From Synechococcaceae bacterium WB4_1_0192 (GTDB taxonomy: Bacteria > Cyanobacteriota > Cyanobacteriia > PCC-6307 > Cyanobiaceae): 7,604 bases of DNA. Below are positions 1 to 6,313 of the stretch, piece after piece. Location: positions 1 through 7,604 of the forward strand of contig RFPK01000091.1 in NCBI GenBank assembly GCA_009926195.1, given 5' to 3'. The notes beneath the pieces were generated by a model. That model was not told the origin of the DNA, did not search any database, and was given only the letters and a program-made list of their open reading frames with translations. The position numbers and the translations under genes were made by a program. The stretch's first letter is position 1; every line of letters starts with the position of its first letter.

Positions 1-1476
1 CAGCTCGGCGAGCCCGGCAGCGACCAGCGCTGGCGCCAGCTGCAGGGCATCCGGCGCGGTCACACGCCGCTGGAACCCTGGATCGAGGCGCTGGCTGCGG
101 GTGTGGTCGGCCCTGCCGCGGACCTGCTGGCGGCCCTGTGGGGGCATCTGGATGGGGAGGTTCTCCGCAGCCTGCTGGCCAGCCCGGCCGCTGCCCAGGC
201 CGAGCCCTGGCTGACGGCCGGTCGGCTGGAGCTCCCCGCCCTGGCCACTCGGCCGGATCTGGAGCGGATCTGGCTGGAGCCGTTGTTGTGGCGTCAGGCT
301 GAGGCCGCCAGTGCCGCGGCCCTGGGCGCGACCCCGGACCTCACCGGTGAGCCTGACGCCTGGTTGCGGTTGCTGGGCCATTTCCGCTCTCCGGCGGTGG
401 CCGAGCGCCTGCGGCTTCGCCTCGGTGCCGCCCTGGAGCAGGGTCTCAGCCCGGCGGCGCTGACCCCCCTGGCGCCGCTGCTGCCGTTGCTGGGGCAGCA
501 GCGCGATCCCGGCGATCTGGCGCTGTTGCTGCGCTGTGCTCAGGAGCCGGGCCCATCGCCGTGGCGCCGCGCCGCCCTGGAGGGGGTGGCGGTGGGTCTG
601 GCGGCCTGGCCCCAGGAGCCGCTGCTGCAGGGCCTGCTGCCCCTCTGTCGCGACCTGGATGCCGCCCTGGCGGCGGCGGCGGTCGATCTGCTCGCCCGCT
701 TGCCCCAGGCCCGGCGCCCCCTGCGTCAGCTGCTGACCGAGGCCCTCGATCCCGCGGTGCGCCGCCGCCTGCAGCGTCGCCTGCGGCTGACGCCGCTGGT
801 GCTGCTGGTGCATGGGCGCAGCGGTGGTGCCATTCCGGAGGAGCTGCGGGCGCTGGCGGCTGAGCTGCAGGTGCGCCGCGGCACGCCTGTGCTCCTGCAG
901 GCCCTCACCGCCGAGCCGCCGATCCCCGATCCCCAGTTCTGGAGCGTGGCGGCCCGCGCCGGTGGCCTCAGCCTGGTGCCGCTGCTGCTGCTGCCGGGTG
1001 GCCATGTGCGTCACGACCTGCCGGCGATCGCCGCAGCCTGGCGCCAGAATCCGCAGTCGGCCGGGCTGCGGCTGCGGCGCCTGCCCTTCCTCGGGGCCTG
1101 GCCCGTGTGGCAGGCGGCCGTGGCTGCGGCGCTCAGCCGTGCTGCCGCTGAGGCCCAGGCCACCCCGCTCTGGCTGCACCACCCGCTCGAGGGGCCGCTC
1201 GCGGCCCGCTTCCTCAGCCATCTGGCGGCGGTGCTGCCCGGCTCTGCCCGTGCCGCTCCATACACTGCACCACCTGATCAGTTGCGTGCGCAGCTGCCCG
1301 GGCCGGCCGTGCTGCTGCCTCTCACCCTGGCGGCTAACCGGCTGTCCGAGTCCCTGCTGGCGTCCGCTCCCTCTGGAGCCGCTCCTGATCCGGCGGCCGC
1401 CCATGTGCTTCCCCCCCTGCTGGAGATTCCTGCTGTGCGCCAGACCCTGATCACAGCCCTGGAGCAGCTGCCGTGA
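1..1476 (+). CDS. CbiX-type sirohydrochlorin chelatase with long helical N-terminal extension (5' end outside window)
   Basis: The frame is open from base 1, so the gene starts upstream; a GTG at 103 is possible, but codons 1-34 already read like protein. The C-terminal part (about codons 265-490) resembles the CbiX/CbiK chelatase family, which inserts Co2+ or Fe2+ into sirohydrochlorin in the cytoplasm. The usual metal-binding histidines appear as VHGRSGG (His at 811-813, codon 271) and LLPGGHVRHDLP (His at 1003-1005, codon 335). The second half of the domain is degenerate, with LHHPLEG where a repeated HGS-type motif might be expected. Codons 1-265 are rich in Leu, Ala and Arg and form successive amphipathic helices of HEAT-repeat style, for example around DLDAALAAAAVDLLARLP. 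Such an extension is not part of the short chelatases. The stop overlaps the cobA start, supporting a joint role in siroheme or cobalamin synthesis. The metal is unknown. Chelatase assignment is fairly sure; the N-terminal role is not. Confidence 0.8.
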   Translation, partial: QLGEPGSDQRWRQLQGIRRGHTPLEPWIEALAAGVVGPAADLLAALWGHLDGEVLRSLLASPAAAQAEPWLTAGRLELPALATRPDLERIWLEPLLWRQAEAASAAALGATPDLTGEPDAWLRLLGHFRSPAVAERLRLRLGAALEQGLSPAALTPLAPLLPLLGQQRDPGDLALLLRCAQEPGPSPWRRAALEGVAVGLAAWPQEPLLQGLLPLCRDLDAALAAAAVDLLARLPQARRPLRQLLTEALDPAVRRRLQRRLRLTPLVLLVHGRSGGAIPEELRALAAELQVRRGTPVLLQALTAEPPIPDPQFWSVAARAGGLSLVPLLLLPGGHVRHDLPAIAAAWRQNPQSAGLRLRRLPFLGAWPVWQAAVAAALSRAAAEAQATPLWLHHPLEGPLAARFLSHLAAVLPGSARAAPYTAPPDQLRAQLPGPAVLLPLTLAANRLSESLLASAPSGAAPDPAAAHVLPPLLEIPAVRQTLITALEQLP

Positions 1477-2273
1477 GCACCTCCCCGAGCGACTCTCCTG
1501 CTGCCGGCACCGTCTATCTGGTCGGCGCCGGCCCCGGCGATCCCGACCTGCTCACGCTCAAGGCGCACCGTCTGCTCAGCCAGTGCGATGCCCTCGTCTA
1601 CGACTCGCTGGTGCCGCGGGCCCTGCTCGACCTGGTGCCCGAGGGGTGTGAGCGCCATTTCGTCGGCAAGCGCCGCGGGCACCACTCGGTGCCCCAGCCC
1701 AGCACCAATGCGGTGCTGGTTGAGCTGGCCTCCCGCCACCGGCTGATCGTCCGTCTCAAGGGGGGCGATCCATTTCTGTTCGGCCGCGGCGGTGAGGAGG
1801 CGGCCCACCTGGTGCGCCATGGCGTGCCGGTGGAGGTGGTGCCCGGTGTCACCGCCGGCATCGCTGCTCCCGCCTATGCCGGCATTCCTGTGACCCATCG
1901 CAGTGCCGGCTCCAGCGTCACCTTCGTGACCGGCCATGAGGAGATCGACAAGGGGCGGCCTGGCGTGGATTGGCGTGGCCTGGCCCGCAGCAGTGATGGC
2001 CTGGTGATCTACATGGGCCTGCACAACCTGCGCCGCATCTGCGCTGAGCTGCTGGCCGGTGGCCTCAGCGCCGAGACGCCGGCCGCCGTGGTGCAGCAGG
2101 GCACGGTGGTGGGGCAGCGGCTCCTGTTGAGCACCCTGGCCGAGCTGGCTGATCAGGCTGAGCAGCAGGGCTTTGCCTCGCCGGCGATCGTGGTGGTGGG
2201 CCAGGTGGTGAGCCAGCGCGTGGCCGCCTGCAGTCCGGAGCCGGCGGCGGTGGAGATGCCGATCCCATTCTGA
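1473..2273 (+). CDS. cobA: uroporphyrinogen-III C-methyltransferase (SUMT)
   Basis: The 266-residue product transfers two methyl groups from S-adenosylmethionine to C2 and C7 of uroporphyrinogen III, giving precorrin-2, the branch point to siroheme and cobalamin. Family hallmarks are all visible: LVGAGPGDPDLLT (residues 16-28), YDSLV (43-47), GKRRGHH (65-71), RLKGGDPFLFGRGGEE (94-109, the SAM-site loop) and VVPGVTAG (122-129). Length fits the single-domain CobA type, without the CysG dehydrogenase/chelatase part, so those steps need separate proteins. The adjacent CbiX-like gene is a natural candidate for the metal insertion. The start is GTG within a GTGA overlap with the upstream stop, and GGAG at 1461-1464 lies 8 bases before it, so translation is probably coupled. 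Siroheme serves nitrite and sulfite reductases; no such gene is in the window. Confidence 0.95.
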   Translation: MSTSPSDSPAAGTVYLVGAGPGDPDLLTLKAHRLLSQCDALVYDSLVPRALLDLVPEGCERHFVGKRRGHHSVPQPSTNAVLVELASRHRLIVRLKGGDPFLFGRGGEEAAHLVRHGVPVEVVPGVTAGIAAPAYAGIPVTHRSAGSSVTFVTGHEEIDKGRPGVDWRGLARSSDGLVIYMGLHNLRRICAELLAGGLSAETPAAVVQQGTVVGQRLLLSTLAELADQAEQQGFASPAIVVVGQVVSQRVAACSPEPAAVEMPIPF

Positions 2274-2448
2274 ACGGGGCGGGCTGAGCAATCACTTGCC
2301 GAACTGGCCCATGCCGATGGCCGTTCCGTAGCCCGCTACACGGCCCCCGCCGCCGCAGCTCGGTTCACTGGGCGCTCCCTTGCGCCTCCGCGCCGTAGCG
2401 CCCATGTCTGCTACCCCCTTTCAGCAGGAGTCCCTTGCTTCGGAACGC

Positions 2449-2482
2449 CGAACATCGGTGCCGAGGCCGGCGCCGATGTTCG
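2449..2482 (+). promoter_or_regulatory. 14-bp hairpin around the likely start of the cupin gene
   Basis: The arms at 2449-2462 and 2469-2482 are complementary over 14 positions (13 Watson-Crick and one G-U pair in RNA) around a six-base loop, GAGGCC. The loop carries the Shine-Dalgarno-like GAGG (2463-2466), and the right arm holds the ATG at 2476-2478, nine bases later. If translation starts there, folding would hide the start codon while presenting the ribosome-binding site in the loop. No T-run follows, so it is a poor intrinsic terminator. The structure is seen directly; a regulatory function is inferred. Confidence 0.5.
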
Positions 2483-2952
2483 AGCTGATCCCCTACGAAA
2501 AGTTCCGCGATACACCCGCAGTCCGCTTCTTTGATATCACCGTCGCAACGTCGAATGCCCGCGATCTGGTGATCCATTCGGGCCCCGCCGTCAGTCCCCC
2601 GGATGAGGAGAAGACCGGTGCCTGGCAGTTTTATCTGCATCCCCATCAGGAGGACAACCTGCTGGCGCTGCACGGCGGCCGCACCTTCTATCTGGTCAAC
2701 TTCGGCTGGAATTACCCGTATCACATCGTCCGCCTCGAGACCGGCGGCGACATCCTGCGCATTCCCCCCGGCACCTTCCACCGTTCCGTGTCGGATCCTG
2801 ATGGCTCGGTGGTTCTCAACCAAGCGGTCCGCGACGAGGGGGCGAGTGTCGTGCGCGAATTCCGCGTCTACAACAGTCGCCTGATTCCTCGCCTGTTCGC
2901 CACCACCTTCAAGACGGCGCCGCTGCCGAAGCTGCACGGTGTCAGCTGGTGA
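2476..2952 (+). CDS. small cupin-fold protein, substrate unknown
   Basis: The 158-residue product is a single-domain cupin (small beta-barrel). The second cupin motif is exact: G91, five residues, P97-P98-G99, two residues, H102. The first is a variant, HPHQED (H55, H57, E59) followed by HGG, with the acidic residue closer to the histidines than usual. H55, H57, E59 and H102 could bind one metal ion, as in cupin dioxygenases and isomerases, but nothing shows the substrate. There is no signal peptide or membrane segment. The start is uncertain. ATG 2476 is preferred because GAGG lies nine bases upstream and the protein then opens with a compact fold-like sequence. ATG 2404 (182 residues) or TTG 2380 would add a Ser/Pro/Arg-rich leader that lacks a ribosome site and is less G/C-ending. 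It lies about 200 bases after cobA, so is probably a separate unit. It could resemble sugar-epimerase-type cupins, but I cannot place it further. Confidence 0.8.
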   Translation: MFELIPYEKFRDTPAVRFFDITVATSNARDLVIHSGPAVSPPDEEKTGAWQFYLHPHQEDNLLALHGGRTFYLVNFGWNYPYHIVRLETGGDILRIPPGTFHRSVSDPDGSVVLNQAVRDEGASVVREFRVYNSRLIPRLFATTFKTAPLPKLHGVSW

Positions 2953-2955
2953 TCC

Positions 2956-3159
2956 TCAGGCCTCCTCGCGCCATCGGGGCAGGGCCAGGGCATCGCGCCG
3001 GCTGAACAGTTCGCAGGCGGCGTAGGCCGCCGGCAGGTTGGCGACCCGCTGCCAGATCCCGCGTTGGGTGGTGTGATCCACCACGTAGCCACCGCCGCCA
3101 TCGCGGGCGATGCGGCAGCCGTCAGCGGTCAGTCCCACCAGATGCAGCGGTCCACCCAT
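2956..3159 (-). CDS. hypothetical small protein, 67 aa
   Basis: I do not recognise a named family. The 67-residue product opens MGGPLHLVGLTADGCRIARD, continues with a glycine run and YVVDH, and ends in an acidic/basic tail (PRWREEA). The first half looks like two or three short beta strands with a turn, the second half like a helix (LPAAYAACELFSRRDALAL). That amino-acid pattern is more protein-like than in the competing frames, which is the main reason to call it. There is no signal peptide or membrane helix. The ATG at 3159 has no clear ribosome-binding site. It faces the cupin gene tail to tail with 3 bases between stops, leaving no room for a terminator. It lies downstream of the DUF2126 gene on the same strand but beyond a terminator-like hairpin, so probably has its own promoter in 3160-3260, where I see no convincing -35/-10 pair. 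Confidence 0.55.
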   Translation of the reverse strand: MGGPLHLVGLTADGCRIARDGGGGYVVDHTTQRGIWQRVANLPAAYAACELFSRRDALALPRWREEA

Positions 3160-3262
3160 GGCTCTGTTCCGAACTTTCTCGGTTGTAGATCAGCGGGTCC
3201 AGTCGTGGGCTGTGTGCCTTTGCTCACGCAATCAAACGTGAACCTGTTGAACAGAAGCTGAA

Positions 3263-3293
3263 GGCCTGGCGGCGTCAAACAGCCGCCCAGGCC
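3263..3293 (-). terminator. terminator-like hairpin after the amidoligase operon
   Basis: Read on the - strand, arms GGCCTGGGCGGC (3293-3282) and GCCGCCAGGCC (3273-3263) pair over 11 bases with one bulged base and an eight-base loop. They are followed by TTCAGCTTCTGTTC, which is T-enriched but not a clean T-run. The hairpin begins 5 bases after the DUF2126 stop. Position and shape fit a rho-independent terminator for the - strand operon; the weak T-tract makes its efficiency uncertain. Confidence 0.6.
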
Positions 3294-3298
3294 GGGAC

Positions 3299-5434
3299 TC
3301 AGAGGCGCAGGTCGAGGCTGCAGCCTCCGGCGAGCGCCGTCCGCAGGGGTGTGCTCGAGGCGTTTGCCGTGCTCCCAGATGCGTCTGTTGTGAGCGCTTC
3401 GAAACCGTCGCTTTCCTGCAACAGCTGCCAGCCCTGCAGTGGTGCATCGCTGCCTGTGGAGGCCAGAAGCTCCAGCCGCAGCGGCAGGTCTGCCGGCAGG
3501 CAGGGATGCAGGCAGGGGAACAGAGCCTCCTGGCGGAAGCGCACGGCGATCGGGCGCCGATCCCCCGGGGCTGGCAAGGGCAGCGGCCGACCCTGCAACC
3601 GCAGCCGGTACCGTCGCCGGAAGGCGTCGGTCGTGATCAGTTCGAAGCGTCGCAGGGAGCTGTCCACGAAGCGGCTGGTGCTGCCCCCCTCCACCGGGGT
3701 GTCGCACAGCAGCGGCCAGGGTTCGAGGGCCTGGCGGATCGTCAGCTCGGCGTCGCCCTCGCACCAGTGCAGCAGCACGGGGAAGCGCCACTCCCAGATC
3801 GCCCGGAACGGAGCGGGATCCAGGGACAGCCCCGCCGCAGCCAGGTCCGCCAGAACCTGCTCCAGGTCGCTCCAGAGGGCGCTGGGCAGCAGGGCCCGGT
3901 CGTGCAGATCGGTACCGAAGGGGTACAGCCCCTCCGGTCGCAGGCTGGGCTCCAGCAGGCGCACCGCCAGGGCCCGCCAGAGCAGGGCCACGGCACTGGT
4001 CCACTGGTGATGGGGCAGGGATTCCAGGGCGCGGAATTCCAGCAGCCCCTGGCAGCCTGCGGTCCAGGCGGGGTTCCAGAACTTGTCGAGGCTGATCTCG
4101 CTGCGGTGGGTGTTGCCGCTGCGGTCGGCGTGCAGGTGGCGCAGGGTCTCGCCGATCCAGACCCGCTGATCCCCGGCCGGCAGCGCCTCCAGGCAGCGAT
4201 GTGCCAGGTCCAGGTCCAGCAGGTTGCTGGAGCCCTCATCGGGCCGCGGTGCCTGCGACGCCGGCCCGACGCTGCGGCCGCTGAACAGGTAGGCCAGACA
4301 GGGGTGGTGCTGCCAGTAGCGCAGGATCCCCACCAGCCAGGCCGGCCGGCTGAAGAACGGATTGCTGTCCAGGGAGGGGCCGCCCCAGAGCAGGTGGTTG
4401 CCGCCGCCCGTGCCCTCCACCCGCTCGCCCACCTGCTTCCAGCTGCGCAGACCCACCGTCGCGCCCGCCTGCTCCAGCCGTTCGATCCAGGTGGCGTACT
4501 CGTGCCAGCTGTGGCAAACAGGCAGGTTGATCTCCAGCACACCTGGATCAGCGGTGAGCCCCAGCACCTGCCAGTGGGCTTCCGTGTCGTAGGGCAGCAC
4601 ACCGCTCAGGTCCGGTTTGCACCAGGGGGCGCTGGCGGCGGCCAGCAGCGTCAGCAGCTGCTCCAGGGGCGCTCGGCTCAGGGGCGGCAGAAACAGGCCC
4701 CAGCCCTCACTGTCGAGCTCCAGGGTGAGCACCTGGCGCAGGGCGTGCTCGGGGAAATGCTGCAGGGGCAGTCGCAGGCCGGCCGGGCCATGGGCCGGGA
4801 TCAGCTCGCGCAGCTCCTCCTCCAGCGGCCAGGTCACGGTCTGCCAGTGGCCGTCCTCGCAGGAGAGCGGCACCGCCCAGATCCGGCGACCCGGGTCGAG
4901 TGGATCGCGCAGCGGCAGGGGCTGCACCGCCAGGCCCAGCCCCTCGCCGAGGCTCTGCAGCAGCGCTTCCGCTTGCTCGGGGCTGGGCCTGGTGCCCTCC
5001 ACTCCAGCGCCCGTGCCGGCTGCAACGGCCTGGTCCTGGGGCCAGGCCACCAGGGGTGTTCCGCTGAGGCCGGTGATCAGTCGCAGGGCCCAGCGGGGGT
5101 TCACCTCGCCGTCGTAGCGCTTGCCGGGGCAATAGATCAGCGTGCTGCCGGGCCAGGCCAGTCGCTGCAGTTCCGAGGCCAGGGCGCGGGCGTAGCGCAG
5201 TTTGGTCGGCCCGTCGGCCGCCACGCTCCACTCGGCGCCCTGGGGAATCTCGGGTACCAGGGTGGGCTCGCCCCCCATGGTCAGCGCGATGCCGGCCGTC
5301 TGGAGCCGCTCCTCCACGGCAGCGGCCGTGGCCAGATCCCGTGCGCCTGGGCCGGTGACGGTCGGCGTGGGGAGGGGAGGACGGCTGGGGGCCGAGGCGG
5401 TCATGGCAGGCGGCGACTGCGCGGAGTTGGTCAT
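3299..5434 (-). CDS. DUF2126 putative amidoligase
   Basis: The 711-residue product matches the DUF2126 family, classified as a putative amidoligase with a glutamine-synthetase-like (COOH-NH2 ligase) fold. Such enzymes use ATP to join a carboxyl to an amine; this family has no proven substrate. Visible family motifs, in order, are TMGGEPT (52-58), GPTK (75-78), GKRYDGE (104-110), EINLP (301-305), GTGGGNH (341-347), HHPCLAYLFSGRSVGP (376-391), NTHRSEISLDKF (441-452) and EFRALE (466-471). The His, Asn and Glu in these motifs are the likely ATP/metal-site residues, and none is obviously missing. In many proteobacteria this domain is fused behind a transglutaminase domain in a protein of about 1100 residues; here it stands alone. 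ATG 5434 is the longest start, with an in-frame stop at 5477-5479. ATG 5404 is also possible, and the first 35 residues are low-complexity Pro/Ala/Thr. It is the last gene of the operon, 115 bases after the transglutaminase gene. Confidence 0.88.
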   Translation of the reverse strand: MTNSAQSPPAMTASAPSRPPLPTPTVTGPGARDLATAAAVEERLQTAGIALTMGGEPTLVPEIPQGAEWSVAADGPTKLRYARALASELQRLAWPGSTLIYCPGKRYDGEVNPRWALRLITGLSGTPLVAWPQDQAVAAGTGAGVEGTRPSPEQAEALLQSLGEGLGLAVQPLPLRDPLDPGRRIWAVPLSCEDGHWQTVTWPLEEELRELIPAHGPAGLRLPLQHFPEHALRQVLTLELDSEGWGLFLPPLSRAPLEQLLTLLAAASAPWCKPDLSGVLPYDTEAHWQVLGLTADPGVLEINLPVCHSWHEYATWIERLEQAGATVGLRSWKQVGERVEGTGGGNHLLWGGPSLDSNPFFSRPAWLVGILRYWQHHPCLAYLFSGRSVGPASQAPRPDEGSSNLLDLDLAHRCLEALPAGDQRVWIGETLRHLHADRSGNTHRSEISLDKFWNPAWTAGCQGLLEFRALESLPHHQWTSAVALLWRALAVRLLEPSLRPEGLYPFGTDLHDRALLPSALWSDLEQVLADLAAAGLSLDPAPFRAIWEWRFPVLLHWCEGDAELTIRQALEPWPLLCDTPVEGGSTSRFVDSSLRRFELITTDAFRRRYRLRLQGRPLPLPAPGDRRPIAVRFRQEALFPCLHPCLPADLPLRLELLASTGSDAPLQGWQLLQESDGFEALTTDASGSTANASSTPLRTALAGGCSLDLRL

Positions 5435-5549
5435 GCCGTCATCGCGCGGCGGCCTGCCTCCGGGGTGCAGTGATCGTTACCGAAGCCAGGTTCCCGGGCG
5501 CGAGGGTGGCAGGGGCCCGGTGCCGTGATCGGCGGCGCGGGCCGGAGGG
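5435..5549 (-). other. 115-base gap between transglutaminase and DUF2126 genes
   Basis: This is the only sizeable gap within the - strand cluster. It holds an imperfect 6-bp inverted repeat (5494-5499 with 5515-5520) around a 15-base spacer, with no T-run. No convincing promoter is visible, and no strong Shine-Dalgarno lies at the usual distance before ATG 5434: a GGAGG-like stretch (minus strand, about 5456-5462) is over 20 bases upstream. The DUF2126 gene may be read through from upstream or have its own undetected promoter. Confidence 0.3.
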
Positions 5550-6313
5550 TCAATGGCCGCTCAGCAGCGGGGCGCTCACCGCATCGAGGATCGTGGCCTC
5601 GATCTGCCACTCCAGGGTGCTCTTCACGCCCGGTGGCCCCGAGAAGCTGCCGCTCACGGCCGCGGTGAGATCCGATCGGGAGGAGCTCGTCACCGGGATA
5701 TAGCGCTCATCCACGGCCCCCTTGCCACTGGCATCGAAGCCACGCCAGCCGGCCCCCTGCAGGTACACCTCGGTCCAGGCGTGCAGGTCGTAGCGCTCGG
5801 GTTTCGGCTCCACCAGGTGGTAGCCGCTCACGAAGCGGGCCGGCAGGCCCACGCTGCGGCAGCACTCGATCATCAGCATCGCCAGGTCGCGGCAGGAGCC
5901 CACCCGCTCCTTGAGGGTGCGACCGGCGGGCCAGGCGGGACCCACGTGGCGCTGGGTGTCCACCCCTGCAGGTTGCTGAGCAGGTCGGGGTTGAGGCGGC
6001 CGATGGCCACGGGCAGCTGGGCCATCTCCTCATCGAGGCAGGCTTCGATCAGCGGTGGCGCGAAGGTTTCCACCTCACTGGTGGCCGTCACCGTGAAGCG
6101 GCGCGTCTCGCCGAGGAAGCGGCCGCGGGTGATCGTGTCACCACCGGCTGCCAGCAGGTCATAGAGCTGGCTGGGATCGGGTGTCACCTCCAGCCGGTAG
6201 TCGATCAGGCGCTGGAAGCCCTGGGGCCGCGGCCTGAGGCAGAAGCGGTGTGGTCCCAGCAGGACGGGCTTGGTGTAGCGGTAGTCGAACCGGTGGATCA
6301 GGCGGGCGCGCAT
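5550..6313 (-). pseudogene. transglutaminase-like cysteine protease, interrupted by one-base frameshift
   Basis: The gene is split between two frames. From ATG 6313 the first frame gives a bacterial transglutaminase N-terminal domain (MRARLIHRFDYRYTKPVLLG, then LRPRP and ...RLNPDLLSNLQG) up to residue 117, then runs on out of frame to a stop at 5873. The second frame carries the catalytic core to the stop at 5550: RTLKERVGSCRDLA, RFVSGYHL, DLHAWTEVYL and WRGFDASGKG. Adding one G to the GGGG run at 5963-5966 joins them into 254 residues with catalytic Cys141 (codon 5894-5892), His178 (5783-5781) and Asp194 (5735-5733). The family are papain-fold thiol proteases or acyl transferases, and in these clusters are thought to cleave or transfer the ligases' product. 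The start overlaps the alpha-E gene by 16 bases, so translation is likely coupled. Both halves remain well conserved, so the break is recent, a sequence error, or bypassed by slippage. Confidence 0.85.
5963..5966 (-). other. frameshift site at a GGGG run in the transglutaminase gene
   Basis: On the - strand the first frame reads CAG-GGG-TGG here, while the catalytic half requires GGG followed by GTG-GAC. The change is -1 (one base missing). A Gly-tRNA on GGG could re-pair perfectly one base back because the preceding base is also G, so slippage is physically possible. No canonical X-XXY-YYZ heptamer is present. A missing G in the run (mutation or sequencing error) is the simplest explanation. 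Confidence 0.75.

Noticed and set aside
1024..1031. A GCGATCGC octamer (the cyanobacterial HIP1 palindrome)
   Set aside because: I found only one copy, which is not more than base composition could give by chance; it is not evidence of an HIP1-rich genome.
1278..2291. A 337-codon open frame on the - strand opposite cobA
   Set aside because: It mirrors cobA, is His/Ala/Gly-rich with no motif, and cobA on the other strand is unmistakable.
2279..2336. A 7-bp inverted repeat (2279-2285 with 2330-2336) after cobA, considered as terminator or riboswitch
   Set aside because: The arms are 44 bases apart, there is no T-run, and no conserved cobalamin-riboswitch elements are recognisable between them.
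3129..4004. A 291-codon - strand frame running from within the DUF2126 gene into the small protein gene
   Set aside because: Its sequence is Pro/Ala/Gly/Arg-rich low complexity in a shifted frame of DUF2126, so it is a shadow and not a second domain.
3506..5473. A 655-codon open frame on the + strand opposite the DUF2126 gene
   Set aside because: Long antisense frames are expected in G/C-rich genes; the translation is Gln/Gly/Ala-rich without domains, while the - strand frame carries clear DUF2126 motifs.
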